Below are positions 32,932 through 40,730 of a stretch of DNA of 64,000 bases, one piece after another. Source of the DNA: Amycolatopsis sp. EV170708-02-1. GTDB lineage: Bacteria > Actinomycetota > Actinomycetes > Mycobacteriales > Pseudonocardiaceae. The stretch spans positions 3,782,001 through 3,846,000 of the forward strand of contig NZ_CP092497.1 of assembly GCF_022479115.1 (NCBI RefSeq), in the 5' to 3' direction. The notes beneath the pieces are model-generated. The model searched no databases. It saw only the letters and a program-made list of their open reading frames with translations, and had not been told where the DNA came from. The first letter of the stretch is position 1. Every line of letters starts with the position of its first letter. A program made the translations under genes and the position numbers.

Positions 32932-33768
32932 GTGACCTTCAACGACCAGGTGATCGAAGAATTCAGGCAGGGCAAAGACGGCATGATGGGCAGGGAACTG
33001 ATCCTGCTCACCACCACCGGCGCCAAGACCGGCAAGCGGCGGACGATTCCGTTGGGGTATCTCGAAATCGACGGCAAGACCGTCGTCGTCGCTTCGAACA
33101 TGGGAGCGCCGGCGCATCCGGGCTGGTTCCACAACATCCGGCGTGACCATCGGGTTTCGGTCGAGACGGAGACCGGGACTTATGAGGCCATCGCGTCCAT
33201 CCCGCCCGCCGCGGAGCGTGCCGCGTTGTTCGCGAAGGTCGTCGCCGAGGAGCCGGGATTCGCCGAATACCAGGCGAAAACGACGCGCGAGCTGCCTGTC
33301 GTGATCCTGCACCGGATCGACGACCGGGTGCGCGGGTTGGGCAGCTTCCTGGTGGAGGTTCACGATTGGCTGCGGGACGAGCTCAGGACGTTGCGCGCCG
33401 GGGTGGAGGACATCGTGGCCGGCCGCGCGGACGCGCTCGTCATGGAGAAATCCTTGAAGGCGCACTGTGTTTCGTTCTGCGAGGCGCTGACCAAACATCA
33501 TACCGGCGAGGACATGGGCGCGTTTCCCCTGCTGGCGCAACGGTTTCCCGCGCTCGCGCCGGTGTTGACGGAGCTCGGGGAAGACCACGTCGTCGTCGCG
33601 GCGGCGCAGAAGCGGATCCGGGCGCTGGTGGAGGGCTACGTACACGGCGAGAGCGATCCTGTGCGCTTGCGTGACGAGTTCGACGCGCTCGCGGGGAGGC
33701 TCGAAGCACATTTCGCCTACGAAGAGCGAAGCGTCGTGGCCGCGCTCAATGTGACGACGGCCGGCTGA
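32932..33768 (+). CDS. Deazaflavin-dependent nitroreductase (DDN) fused to hemerythrin domain
   Basis: A 278-residue two-domain protein. Residues 1-130 are the F420-dependent DDN/Rv3547-like fold: GMMGRELILLTTTGAKTGKRRTIPLGYLEIDG, then GAPAHPGWFHNIRRDHRVSVE. Residues 140-275 are a hemerythrin HHE domain with VEVHDWLRDEL, LTKHHTGEDMGAFPLL, LGEDHVVV and EAHFAYEERSVV, which hold the expected His and Glu iron ligands. The fusion suggests coupling of F420 redox chemistry with oxygen or NO sensing. GTG start at 32932 after GGAAC. Preceded by a long palindrome-bearing leader. Confidence 0.9.
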   Translation: MTFNDQVIEEFRQGKDGMMGRELILLTTTGAKTGKRRTIPLGYLEIDGKTVVVASNMGAPAHPGWFHNIRRDHRVSVETETGTYEAIASIPPAAERAALFAKVVAEEPGFAEYQAKTTRELPVVILHRIDDRVRGLGSFLVEVHDWLRDELRTLRAGVEDIVAGRADALVMEKSLKAHCVSFCEALTKHHTGEDMGAFPLLAQRFPALAPVLTELGEDHVVVAAAQKRIRALVEGYVHGESDPVRLRDEFDALAGRLEAHFAYEERSVVAALNVTTAG

Positions 33769-34218
33769 TCGGGGTGGACGCCCTGGGGTTTCGGCCCCGG
33801 GGCGTGTACCGTGGGAGGTGGCGCCGCCCTCGGCGTGACGCCGCGAGGCGGGTGGAATCAGCCCCTGGCCTCGCCGAAGACCGCGAAACAGCGGTCCCCC
33901 TCGAAAGGTTTCACAGTCAAAACTCACAGCACCGACAGTGCGCTGTTCAGCCACCCGCTCGACACCCAGGTCGAGCGGCACGACCCGGCGACTCCTCAAG
34001 GGGAGCGATACGTGGATCTTTTTCGCGAACCTTCTTATCCCGCACCGGAACCTTCGGCCGACGCCGTTCGTTGACCGGAGTAGACCAACGTTTTGGGTGT
34101 CGTGTTGTCCAAGCACGCTCGCGCAGAATTCGTCGCGGGCGTCGCTTTCTCTGCGCCGCGCCGTGACATCGGCTGACACAGCCGGTACAAGTCCTGGCCA
34201 TCGACAAGAAGCGACGAT
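33769..34218. other. 450-base gap before the desaturase gene
   Basis: No gene is firmly supported. A terminator-like hairpin begins it (33779-33804). A possible 87-codon reading frame at 33811-34074 on the plus strand has plausible codons in its second half (THSTDSALFSHPLDTQVERH region) but no ribosome site and no recognised relatives. The remaining sequence up to 34218 probably carries the desaturase promoter and a long leader. I do not call a riboswitch. Confidence 0.5.
33779..33804 (+). terminator. Hairpin after the DDN-hemerythrin gene
   Basis: A 10-bp stem (33779-33788 with 33795-33804) that includes one U-G wobble, with a 6-base loop TTTCGG, eleven bases after the stop codon. Confidence 0.65.
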
Positions 34219-35205
34219 ATGACTTCAGTTCTAAGAAACCCGGACAGCGTGGAGCGGCGGGCGTCACAGCCCCTGTTGTCCGGGGAGCAGACCAACACCG
34301 AAAACTTTCTCGTGAAGCTGTTCGCGGTGGTGCCCCTGGTGGCGCTGGCCGCGTCCGTCCCGTTCGCGTGGGGCTGGGGCCTGGGCTGGGTGGACCTCGG
34401 CCTGGCCGCCGGGTTCTACTTCCTCACCGGCCTCGGCGTGACCATCGGTTTCCACCGCTACTTCACCCACGGCGCCTTCAAGGCCAACCGCGGCCTGCGG
34501 ATCGCTCTCGCGGTCGCGGGCAGTATGGCGATGCAGGGCCCGGTCATCGGCTGGGTGGCCGACCACCGGCGGCATCACGCCTTCGCCGACCGCGAGGGTG
34601 ACCCGCACTCCCCATGGCGGTTCGGCACCACCCCGGCCGCGCTGGCCCGCGGCTTCTGGCACGCCCACATGGGCTGGCTGTTCGACCGGGAGAAGACCAA
34701 CGCGCAGCGGTTCGCCCCGGACCTGCTCGCCGACCGTGACATCGCCCGGATCGATCGCCTGTTCCCGCTGCTGACCGTGGTGACGTTGCTCGCGCCCGCC
34801 GTTCTCGGCGGCGTGATCACGATGTCGTGGTGGGGCGCGGTCACGGCGTTCTTCTGGGCGAGCCTGGTCCGGGTGGCGTTGTTGCATCACGTCACCTGGT
34901 CGGTGAACTCGTTGTGTCACATGATCGGTGATCGTCCGTTCGCCGCGCGGGACAAGTCCGCGAACTTCTGGCCGCTGGCCATCGCCTCGATGGGCGAGTC
35001 CTGGCACAACTCCCACCACGCCGACCCGACCGGTGCCCGGCACGGTGTCCGCCGCGGGCAGCTCGACATCTCCGCGCGGCTGATCTGGTTGTTCGAGAAA
35101 GCGGGCTGGGCGACCGACGTCCGCTGGCCGAAAGCCGACCGGCTCAGCCGCAAACTCAACCCCGGCCACTCGTTGTCGATGCGCCGCCGGGCGCAGCGGG
35201 CCTGA
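34219..35205 (+). CDS. Acyl-CoA/fatty acid desaturase (delta-9 type)
   Basis: A 328-residue membrane di-iron desaturase. All three His boxes are present: HRYFTH near residue 75, HRRHH near residue 112, and HNSHH near residue 257. Hydrophobic segments before box 1 and between boxes 2 and 3 give the four-helix topology. It introduces a double bond into saturated acyl chains using oxygen; the actinobacterial homologue DesA3 makes oleate. ATG at 34219 after a long leader. Converges on the hydrolase gene with three bases between stops. Confidence 0.92.
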   Translation: MTSVLRNPDSVERRASQPLLSGEQTNTENFLVKLFAVVPLVALAASVPFAWGWGLGWVDLGLAAGFYFLTGLGVTIGFHRYFTHGAFKANRGLRIALAVAGSMAMQGPVIGWVADHRRHHAFADREGDPHSPWRFGTTPAALARGFWHAHMGWLFDREKTNAQRFAPDLLADRDIARIDRLFPLLTVVTLLAPAVLGGVITMSWWGAVTAFFWASLVRVALLHHVTWSVNSLCHMIGDRPFAARDKSANFWPLAIASMGESWHNSHHADPTGARHGVRRGQLDISARLIWLFEKAGWATDVRWPKADRLSRKLNPGHSLSMRRRAQRA

Positions 35206-35208
35206 TCC

Positions 35209-36009
35209 TCAGCGGATCGCGCCCGCGATGGCGTCGATCAGCTCCGGCCCGTCGGAAAACGCCGGGTCGTTGTGATCCGCGTCGGGGACTTCGATCGTCC
35301 TGGCACCGGCGGCCTGGGCCACCTCACGGCTCTGCTGGGCAGGGACGATCGAGTCTGCGGAGCCGAACACGACGGTCACGGGCGCCTTCACCCGGGTGAC
35401 GGCGTCCTTCGTCGGATACTCGTCCCGCAGCAGCCAGCGGACCGGCAGGAACGGGTAGTGCCGTTGCCCGACCGACGCGAGGTCGACGAACGGCGAGCGC
35501 AACACGAGCGCGGACGGCGGGCGTTCGGTGGCCAATTCGGTGACGACCGCCGAGCCGAGGCTCTCGCCGAAGTAGATCAGCGGCGTTCCGGCCTCGCGTA
35601 CCAGGAAGTCCTGTGCGGCGCGGACGTCCAGCGCGAGCCCCTCCTCGGACGGTTCGCCGGGATTGTCCCCGTAGCCGCGATAGTCCAGGAGCAGCACCGA
35701 GAGCCCGCGCGCGGTCAGCGCGCGGGCCAGCGGCGTGCGGAACGACCGGTTCCCGGCGTTGCCCGGCGCGACCAGGACGGCCGCCTTCGCGCCGGCGACC
35801 GGGAAGTACCAGCTCGCCAGGCTCAGCCCGTCCGAGGTGGTGAGCGTGACGTCCCTGCCGCCGGGCAAGACCGCGGCCGCACCAGGCACCGGACCCGCCT
35901 CGGGGAGGTAGATCAGCTTGCGCTGGAAGGCGAACACGCCACCGAAGACCACACCGACGAGGGTGACGGCCACCGCCAGCGCGATCAACACCTTCTTGCG
36001 CTTTTTCAA
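35209..36009 (-). CDS. Signal-anchored alpha/beta hydrolase
   Basis: A 266-residue hydrolase of the BEM46/ABHD13-like group. A basic tail and one hydrophobic helix (residues 7-30) form a membrane anchor. The catalytic domain has VLLLDYRGYGDNPGEPSEEG, the nucleophile elbow GESLGSAV, FGSADSIVP before the Asp region and ADHNDPAF with the catalytic His. A rare TTG at 36009 is the only start that fits the anchor, and it overlaps the sigma-factor stop as TTGA. Last gene of the TetR-ECH-sigma operon. Confidence 0.82.
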   Translation of the reverse strand: MKKRKKVLIALAVAVTLVGVVFGGVFAFQRKLIYLPEAGPVPGAAAVLPGGRDVTLTTSDGLSLASWYFPVAGAKAAVLVAPGNAGNRSFRTPLARALTARGLSVLLLDYRGYGDNPGEPSEEGLALDVRAAQDFLVREAGTPLIYFGESLGSAVVTELATERPPSALVLRSPFVDLASVGQRHYPFLPVRWLLRDEYPTKDAVTRVKAPVTVVFGSADSIVPAQQSREVAQAAGARTIEVPDADHNDPAFSDGPELIDAIAGAIR

Positions 36010-36947
36010 GACTTCGCCAGGGGAAGGCCGAACCTCGTGAACAGATCCGCGTCGAGGAACGAGGTGATGTCGCGGATCCGATCGTCGCGGAGGGACAGCA
36101 CGGTGATCGACCAAGGGTGGTGGACGGCGTCCGCCGCTTCGCCGAGGTAGCAGGCGACGGCGGGCTGCCCGTTGGCGGTGACGATCTCGGTGCGCCAGCT
36201 CGGGCACCGGCCGAGCGGGACCTCGGCGGCGAAGCCGGAGACCGCCTCGATGCCGCTGTACCACTGCGCGAGCGGCGGCATGGACCAGGTGACGTCCTCC
36301 GCCAGCAGCGCCACGAGCGCGTCGGCGTCGCCACGCTCCAGCGCGGAGGCGAAGCCCGCGGCGATCTCACGCGTCCGGCTGTCTTCGGGCCGGCCGCCGG
36401 TTGGCGGGACCTTTTCGGCCACGATCGCCCGCGCGCGTTGCAGCGCGCTGTTCACCGCCGCGACCGAAGTGTCCATTGTGGACGCGATCTCGGCGGCGGA
36501 GAAACCGAGGACGTCGAAGAGCACGAGCGCGGCCCGCTGGTTGCCCGGCAGATGCTGCAGCGCGGCGACGAACGCCAGCTCGATGGCCTCGCGCCGCTCG
36601 TACCGGGTCTCAGGGCCGTCGGGATACGGGCCGAGCCACGCCACCTCGGTGAGCGGGGTCTGTTCGAGCACGACGCGCTCACTCGACGGGCCGAGGTCCA
36701 TCGGCAGCGCCCGCTTCCCGCGCGCCGCCGCGATGTCGAGGCACGTGCGGGTGGCGATGGTGTAGAGCCAGGTGCGCATCGAGCTCCGGCCCTCGAACCG
36801 GTCCATCCCCCGCCAGGCCCGCAGAAGCGCGTCCTGCAAAGCGTCGTCGGCGTCGTGGGCCGAGCCGAGCAGGCGATAGCAGTGGGCGTGCAGCTCGCGG
36901 CGCAGCGGCTCGACCAGGCGATCGAACTCCGCTTCGTCGGTGCGCAC
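36006..36947 (-). CDS. ECF sigma factor with C-terminal SnoaL-like domain (SigG-like)
   Basis: A 313-residue sigma factor. Region 2 is about residues 8-75 (CYRLLGSAHDADDALQDALLRAW, SMRTWLYTIATRTCLD), and region 4 follows at about 135-190 (LPGNQRAALVLFDVLGFSAAEIA). Residues 205-310 form an NTF2/SnoaL-like domain. This build matches the SigG group, where the extra domain replaces an anti-sigma factor. It lies five bases after the enoyl-CoA hydratase-like gene and overlaps the hydrolase. Inferred to respond to a small molecule or stress sensed by its own C-terminus. Confidence 0.88.
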   Translation of the reverse strand: MRTDEAEFDRLVEPLRRELHAHCYRLLGSAHDADDALQDALLRAWRGMDRFEGRSSMRTWLYTIATRTCLDIAAARGKRALPMDLGPSSERVVLEQTPLTEVAWLGPYPDGPETRYERREAIELAFVAALQHLPGNQRAALVLFDVLGFSAAEIASTMDTSVAAVNSALQRARAIVAEKVPPTGGRPEDSRTREIAAGFASALERGDADALVALLAEDVTWSMPPLAQWYSGIEAVSGFAAEVPLGRCPSWRTEIVTANGQPAVACYLGEAADAVHHPWSITVLSLRDDRIRDITSFLDADLFTRFGLPLAKS

Positions 36948-36952
36948 GACGG

Positions 36953-37609
36953 CTACTTGGCGCGAAGCGCGGTGACGGCGGGGGTGAACATCGTCGTCTT
37001 GATCGCGGACAGCGTGCCGCGGTCCTTGCCCGCCAGCGGACGGACGAGATCGGCCGCGTACTCCAGCAGCGCGGGCTTCTCGGCGACGGCGTCCACGAGC
37101 CCGAGATCCCGCGCGTCGGTGCCGCCGAACCGTCGTCCGGTGGTCATCGACGCGATCGCGGCGGAGGGGGTGAGCTTGCCCTGGATCAGTGCCGCCATCC
37201 CCGGCGTGAACGGGATGTTGATATCCGCCTCGGGGAAGCAGAAGTACCCGCGGTCGGCACGCATCACCCGGAAGTCGTGCGCCATCGCCAGCATCGCCCC
37301 GGCGCCGAAGGCGTGCCCGTTGATCGCCGCGACCGTGTGCACGCCGAGGGTGAGCACGCGGGCCAGCAGTTCGTGGACGTCGGCGACGTACTGCGCGGCC
37401 TGGGCGGGGTTGCTGGTGAGCCAGTCGAGGTCGAGGCCGTTGGAGTAGAACTTCCCCGAGCCGACGGTGACCAGCACCGCCGGATCCGGATAGGCCACGA
37501 CGGTGTCGAGCTGGGAATGGACGGTTTCCAGCCAGGACGGTGAGAAACGGTTCTCGTCGTCCCCGAGGTCCAGCAGGAACACCGGGGCGTCGTGGCGCAG
37601 AGTGGGCAT
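36953..37609 (-). CDS. Enoyl-CoA hydratase/isomerase family protein (short)
   Basis: A 218-residue crotonase-fold protein, about 40 residues shorter than ordinary hydratases. Oxyanion-hole motif AINGHAFGAGAMLAMAHDFRVM and YSNGLDLDWL are clear; the first glutamate region reads FPEADINIPFTPGMAALI. The short length and sequence fit delta-3,delta-2-enoyl-CoA isomerase-like members. One base separates its start from the TetR stop. Its place between TetR and a sigma factor is unusual. Confidence 0.85.
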   Translation of the reverse strand: MPTLRHDAPVFLLDLGDDENRFSPSWLETVHSQLDTVVAYPDPAVLVTVGSGKFYSNGLDLDWLTSNPAQAAQYVADVHELLARVLTLGVHTVAAINGHAFGAGAMLAMAHDFRVMRADRGYFCFPEADINIPFTPGMAALIQGKLTPSAAIASMTTGRRFGGTDARDLGLVDAVAEKPALLEYAADLVRPLAGKDRGTLSAIKTTMFTPAVTALRAK

Positions 37610-37610
37610 G

Positions 37611-38219
37611 TCAGTCCTTCCGTGGGGGTGGGAGCTGGAGTATGGCGTGAACCGCCGCGGACAACCTGGCCCGGGCGTCTTCCGGGATCGGCTCGCCCGC
37701 GGTGAACGCGCGCCGGAACAGCGCCGTCGGCAGGTCGACGACGCAGGCCGTCAGCACTTCGACGGCCTGCGCGTCCCGCCTGGCCCAGAGCCGTTCGGCG
37801 AGCGTGACGAGGAGATCGACCAGGCGTTTGTCGAGGGCGTGGAGGTCGCCGGCGAGGTCGTCGGGGATCTGCGGGCCGAGCAGGTGCTCCTTTTTGACCG
37901 TGATGAGCAGGCGTGCCGCTTCCGGACGGCGGACGGCGAACTCCGCCGGCGCGTCCGCCGCGGCCGCGACCGCCGAAGCCGGGCCATCCGCCTGATCGGC
38001 CAGCTCGGTCTGGAGGTCGAGAAAGGCGCTCGCCGCGCGGAGCCAGACACGGGCCAGCAGCGCGCCGAGCGAGCCGAAAGCGTGGTAGATCGTCCCGTTG
38101 GACACTCCCGCGGCGGCCGCGAGGGACCGCACGGTGACGCCCCGGGCGCCGACCTCGACGACGAGCCGCTCGGCGGCGTCGAGCAGCCCGTCCAGGTCGT
38201 GCACGCGGGGCCGGGGCAT
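37611..38219 (-). CDS. TetR-family transcriptional regulator
   Basis: A 202-residue regulator with the HTH LAAAAGVSNGTIYHAFGSLGALLARV in the N-terminal 60 residues and a helical ligand domain after it. First gene of the operon with the crotonase-fold protein, sigma factor and hydrolase. A 14-bp palindrome lies 15 bases upstream of its start. Autoregulation is therefore likely. Ligand unknown; an acyl-CoA is plausible because of its neighbour. Confidence 0.9.
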   Translation of the reverse strand: MPRPRVHDLDGLLDAAERLVVEVGARGVTVRSLAAAAGVSNGTIYHAFGSLGALLARVWLRAASAFLDLQTELADQADGPASAVAAAADAPAEFAVRRPEAARLLITVKKEHLLGPQIPDDLAGDLHALDKRLVDLLVTLAERLWARRDAQAVEVLTACVVDLPTALFRRAFTAGEPIPEDARARLSAAVHAILQLPPPRKD

Positions 38220-38233
38220 GGGGCGAGGATAAC

Positions 38234-38247
38234 AGAGCGCTTGCTCT
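38234..38247. promoter_or_regulatory. TetR operator candidate
   Basis: AGAGC and GCTCT half-sites around GCTT (38234-38247), 15 bases upstream of the TetR start and about 105 before the divergent DoxX-like gene. Spacing and sequence are typical for autoregulated TetR repressors of lipid genes. Confidence 0.65.
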
Positions 38248-38352
38248 AAAACTCGGGGAGCCCTGTGACGTGCTTCACCAGGTGTGCTGTCACGTCGGGC
38301 CGGTGGCCGGGGTCAACCCCACGAATCACCGAGAAGCCAAGGAGAAACCGAA

Positions 38353-38700
38353 ATGACCACCGCCTATGTCATCGTCACCATCGTTGGAGCGTTCATGGCC
38401 GCGTTCTCGGCCGCTTCGATCTTCTTTCGCGCCAAGTGGGTCGTGCAGCCGCTGGCCGACTACGGCGTTCCCCGTGCCTGGTGGACTCCGCTCGGGGTCG
38501 CCAAGGCGGCGGGCGCGCTCGGCCTGATCGCCGGCCTGTGGGTGCCCGCGCTCGGCGTCGCGGCCGGGATCGGCCTGGTGCTCTACTTCACCGGTGCCGT
38601 GATCACCGTGCTCCGCGCGCACTGGCCTTCGCACGTCGCGTTCCCGCTGATGTACATGGCGCCTGTCGCCGCTTCGCTGGTGCTGGGCTTCGCGGCCTGA
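38353..38700 (+). CDS. DoxX-like membrane protein
   Basis: A 115-residue protein with four hydrophobic segments and a charged loop (FRAKWVVQPLADYGVPRAWWTPLGVAKAAGAL), the DoxX_2 pattern. The ATG at 38353 follows AAGGAG. Members are small membrane proteins sometimes tied to redox homeostasis. It is divergent from the TetR operon and shares its operator region, so it may be a TetR target. Converges on the frameshifted VOC gene. Confidence 0.82.
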   Translation: MTTAYVIVTIVGAFMAAFSAASIFFRAKWVVQPLADYGVPRAWWTPLGVAKAAGALGLIAGLWVPALGVAAGIGLVLYFTGAVITVLRAHWPSHVAFPLMYMAPVAASLVLGFAA

Positions 38701-38702
38701 CG

Positions 38703-39033
38703 TCAGGAGCCCGGGGACCACACCGCGAGTTCGGCGCCGCCGGGCTCGCGGAAGTGGAACCGGCGCCCGCCGGGGAACGAGAACGGCTCGACCGTGACGA
38801 TTCCGCCCGCGGCCTCGACGGAAGCCCTCGCCCGTGCGAGGTCGTCGGTGCGGATCGTCACCAGCGGCGCGGCCGTCTGCTGCGCGGTGTCCTGCTGGAA
38901 GCCGAACGAGACCGCGCCGCCGCTCTGGACGTCGGGCCGTAGGACGTCGCCGTCCACCCGAAGGCCTTTCGAAGAACCCGCTCGAGCCCGCCGCCGAACT
39001 CGACGGGAACTCGACGAAGTCGATTTCGTACAT
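38703..39033 (-). pseudogene. VOC/glyoxalase-family gene broken by two small frameshifts
   Basis: From the ATG at 39033 the frame reads MYEIDFVEFPSSSAAGSSGFF, a VOC N-terminus. Around 38975 one base appears to be missing, after which a second frame would read FGWTATSYGP. Near 38945 another missing base restores the frame that reads DVQSGGAVSFGF, then RFHFREPGGAELAVW to the stop at 38703. Restoring two bases gives 111 codons including stop, a normal small VOC protein. A GTG at 38957 could still express an 84-residue C-terminal piece. Confidence 0.7.
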
Positions 39034-39070
39034 GGGCCGCAAACTACTCCGGCCCACCGACAAAACCGCG

Positions 39071-39727
39071 TCAGACGCTGCGCAGCACGGAAACCACGAC
39101 ACCGAGCACGGTCGCGCGGTCGCCGTCGATGACGTCGTAGGCGGGGTTGCGCGGTTCGAGGTACACGTGGCCGTCGCGGCGGCGGTACACCTTGACCGTG
39201 GCCTCCTCGTCGATCATCGCGGCGACGATCTGGCCGGAGTGCGCCTCCTGCTGCTGCTTCACCACGACGATGTCGCCGTCGCAGATCGCCGCGTCGATCA
39301 TCGAGTCGCCGCGCACCCGCAGGCCGAAGACGTTGCCCCGCCCGGTGAGTTCACGCGGAAGGGTCATCACGTCGTCGACGTGCTCGACGGCGGAGATCGG
39401 CGTGCCCGCGGCGATGTCACCGACGACGGGGACCGGCACGGAGTCCTCTGTGGACTCCTTCGACGCGGTGCCGTGCAGGAAGGCGCGTACGTCGATGGGG
39501 CGCGAGATCGAGCTGCTGCGGCGGAGGAAACCCTTCTCCTCCAAGGCCGCCAGATGCTTCGACACCGAGGACGTCGAGCGCAGCCCGACCGCTTCGCCGA
39601 TCTCGCGCGTGCTCGGCGAGTAGCCGTACTCCACCACCCATTCGCGGATGGTCAGCAGGATCTTCTGCTGCCGCTCCGGCAGGGAAGCGGCTTCCTCGAA
39701 CAGCTCAAGATCGTGGTAGGCGGTCAT
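39071..39727 (-). CDS. LexA-family repressor (LexA paralogue)
   Basis: A 218-residue LexA-like protein. The winged HTH spans residues 15-80 (YSPSTREIGEAVGLRSTSSVSKHLAALEEKGFL). The Ala-Gly self-cleavage site is in VGDIAAGTPI near residue 107. The catalytic Ser lies in RGDSMIDAAICDGD and the Lys in ATVKVYRR. Thus RecA-stimulated self-cleavage should be possible. The N-terminal 23 bases overlap the 3' end of an NTF2-like gene. Whether this is the main SOS repressor or a second copy cannot be told from here; no SOS box was seen upstream. Confidence 0.85.
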   Translation of the reverse strand: MTAYHDLELFEEAASLPERQQKILLTIREWVVEYGYSPSTREIGEAVGLRSTSSVSKHLAALEEKGFLRRSSSISRPIDVRAFLHGTASKESTEDSVPVPVVGDIAAGTPISAVEHVDDVMTLPRELTGRGNVFGLRVRGDSMIDAAICDGDIVVVKQQQEAHSGQIVAAMIDEEATVKVYRRRDGHVYLEPRNPAYDVIDGDRATVLGVVVSVLRSV

Positions 39728-40166
39728 CAGCGGAATGGTAGTTCGTGCAGGCGGCCGCGATCGCCGCGGTGTCCCAGTAGAACGGCCGCACCTCGGTGAT
39801 GCGCCCGTCCTCCACGGTGATCGTCTGCAGGATGGGGAAATCCAGCTCGCGCCCGGTCGCCCTGGCCCGGACGTGCACGTGGGTCAGGATCACCAGCGGA
39901 TCGGTCTCGCTCAGGAAGCTCTGGTCCACCATGTCGAAGACGTCCCAGGTGTCGCTCATGGCGACGAAGAACCGCTCCATGCCCTCGTGGCCGCGCCAGA
40001 TCCCGCCGTAGGGCAGGCCGTCCGCCTGGTGCAGCACCACATCGGGGGAGAAGAACGGGGCGAGCGGCGCGAAGGACGCCTTTCCCGGGCCGCCCGCCGC
40101 GAAGTACTCGGCTTCCGCCGCGTACATGCCTTTGAGCACGGACAGTGCGTCTGTCGTTGTCGTCAC
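39705..40166 (-). CDS. NTF2/SnoaL-like protein
   Basis: About 153 residues of the nuclear-transport-factor-2-like fold: FFSPDVVLHQADGLPYGGIWRGHEGMERFF is the classical SnoaL cavity signature, followed by VDQSFLSETDPLVILTHVHVRARATGREL. The start is uncertain: GTG at 40175 adds three residues (MCV), and I prefer the GTG at 40166. Its last 23 bases overlap the LexA-like start, so the two are translationally coupled. It could be an isomerase or a ligand-binding protein. Confidence 0.78.
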   Translation of the reverse strand: MTTTTDALSVLKGMYAAEAEYFAAGGPGKASFAPLAPFFSPDVVLHQADGLPYGGIWRGHEGMERFFVAMSDTWDVFDMVDQSFLSETDPLVILTHVHVRARATGRELDFPILQTITVEDGRITEVRPFYWDTAAIAAACTNYHSADDRLPRS

Positions 40167-40294
40167 GACGCACACTGTGGTCGGCGGCGTGGCCGATCGC
40201 TGGCGGTTATCCGCCGTGGAGATCGGCCGGATGGCGGCGCGGCCGGGCCGAAAGTCCGATCCCGCGCGCGTTTCCGCGAGGTTGACTCGATCGT

Positions 40295-40729
40295 ATGAAC
40301 ACGAAGATCACCGCGGCGGTACTCGCCGCCGCGACGGCCACGGTCGCCCTGTCCGGTTGCGGGCTCAAGGAAGGTCTGACCGAAAAGGCGAACGGACACG
40401 TCAAGACGGTCGGCTACGCGACCGGCGCGGAGGGCAAGCGGGACAAGGACGCCAGGCTGCCGGAGTGGGTGCCGGACGGGGCGGCGTCGGTCACGGAGGT
40501 CATCCGGACGACGGGTTCGGAGCGGCTCCTGAAGTTCACCGGCGGGACACTGCCCGCCCTCTGCGTGCCGGGAGCGGCCGCGACGCAGGCGGCCACGCTC
40601 TCCGCCCAGTGGTGGCCGCAGGGCCAGGAGAGCAGGACCGACAAGGTCTGCGGCGAATGGCATGTGCTGGTCCAGGGCGCCGACGTGTACGCCTTCAAGC
40701 CGGAGACGCTGGTGAACACGAGGTCCTGA
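40295..40729 (+). CDS. Small lipoprotein, hypothetical
   Basis: A 144-residue exported protein. Signal MNTKITAAVLAAATATVAL leads to the lipobox LSGC at about residue 22. The mature part has three Trp residues and two further Cys (ALCVPG, DKVCGEW), which could make a disulfide. No named domain. The ATG at 40295 follows a reasonable gap from the divergent NTF2-like gene. Its stop meets the convergent MarR gene with one base between. Confidence 0.72.
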   Translation: MNTKITAAVLAAATATVALSGCGLKEGLTEKANGHVKTVGYATGAEGKRDKDARLPEWVPDGAASVTEVIRTTGSERLLKFTGGTLPALCVPGAAATQAATLSAQWWPQGQESRTDKVCGEWHVLVQGADVYAFKPETLVNTRS

Positions 40730-40730
40730 G

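Noticed and set aside
33820..33930. Possible riboswitch in front of the desaturase
   Set aside because: GC-rich segments can be folded in many ways; I found no conserved core of a known class.
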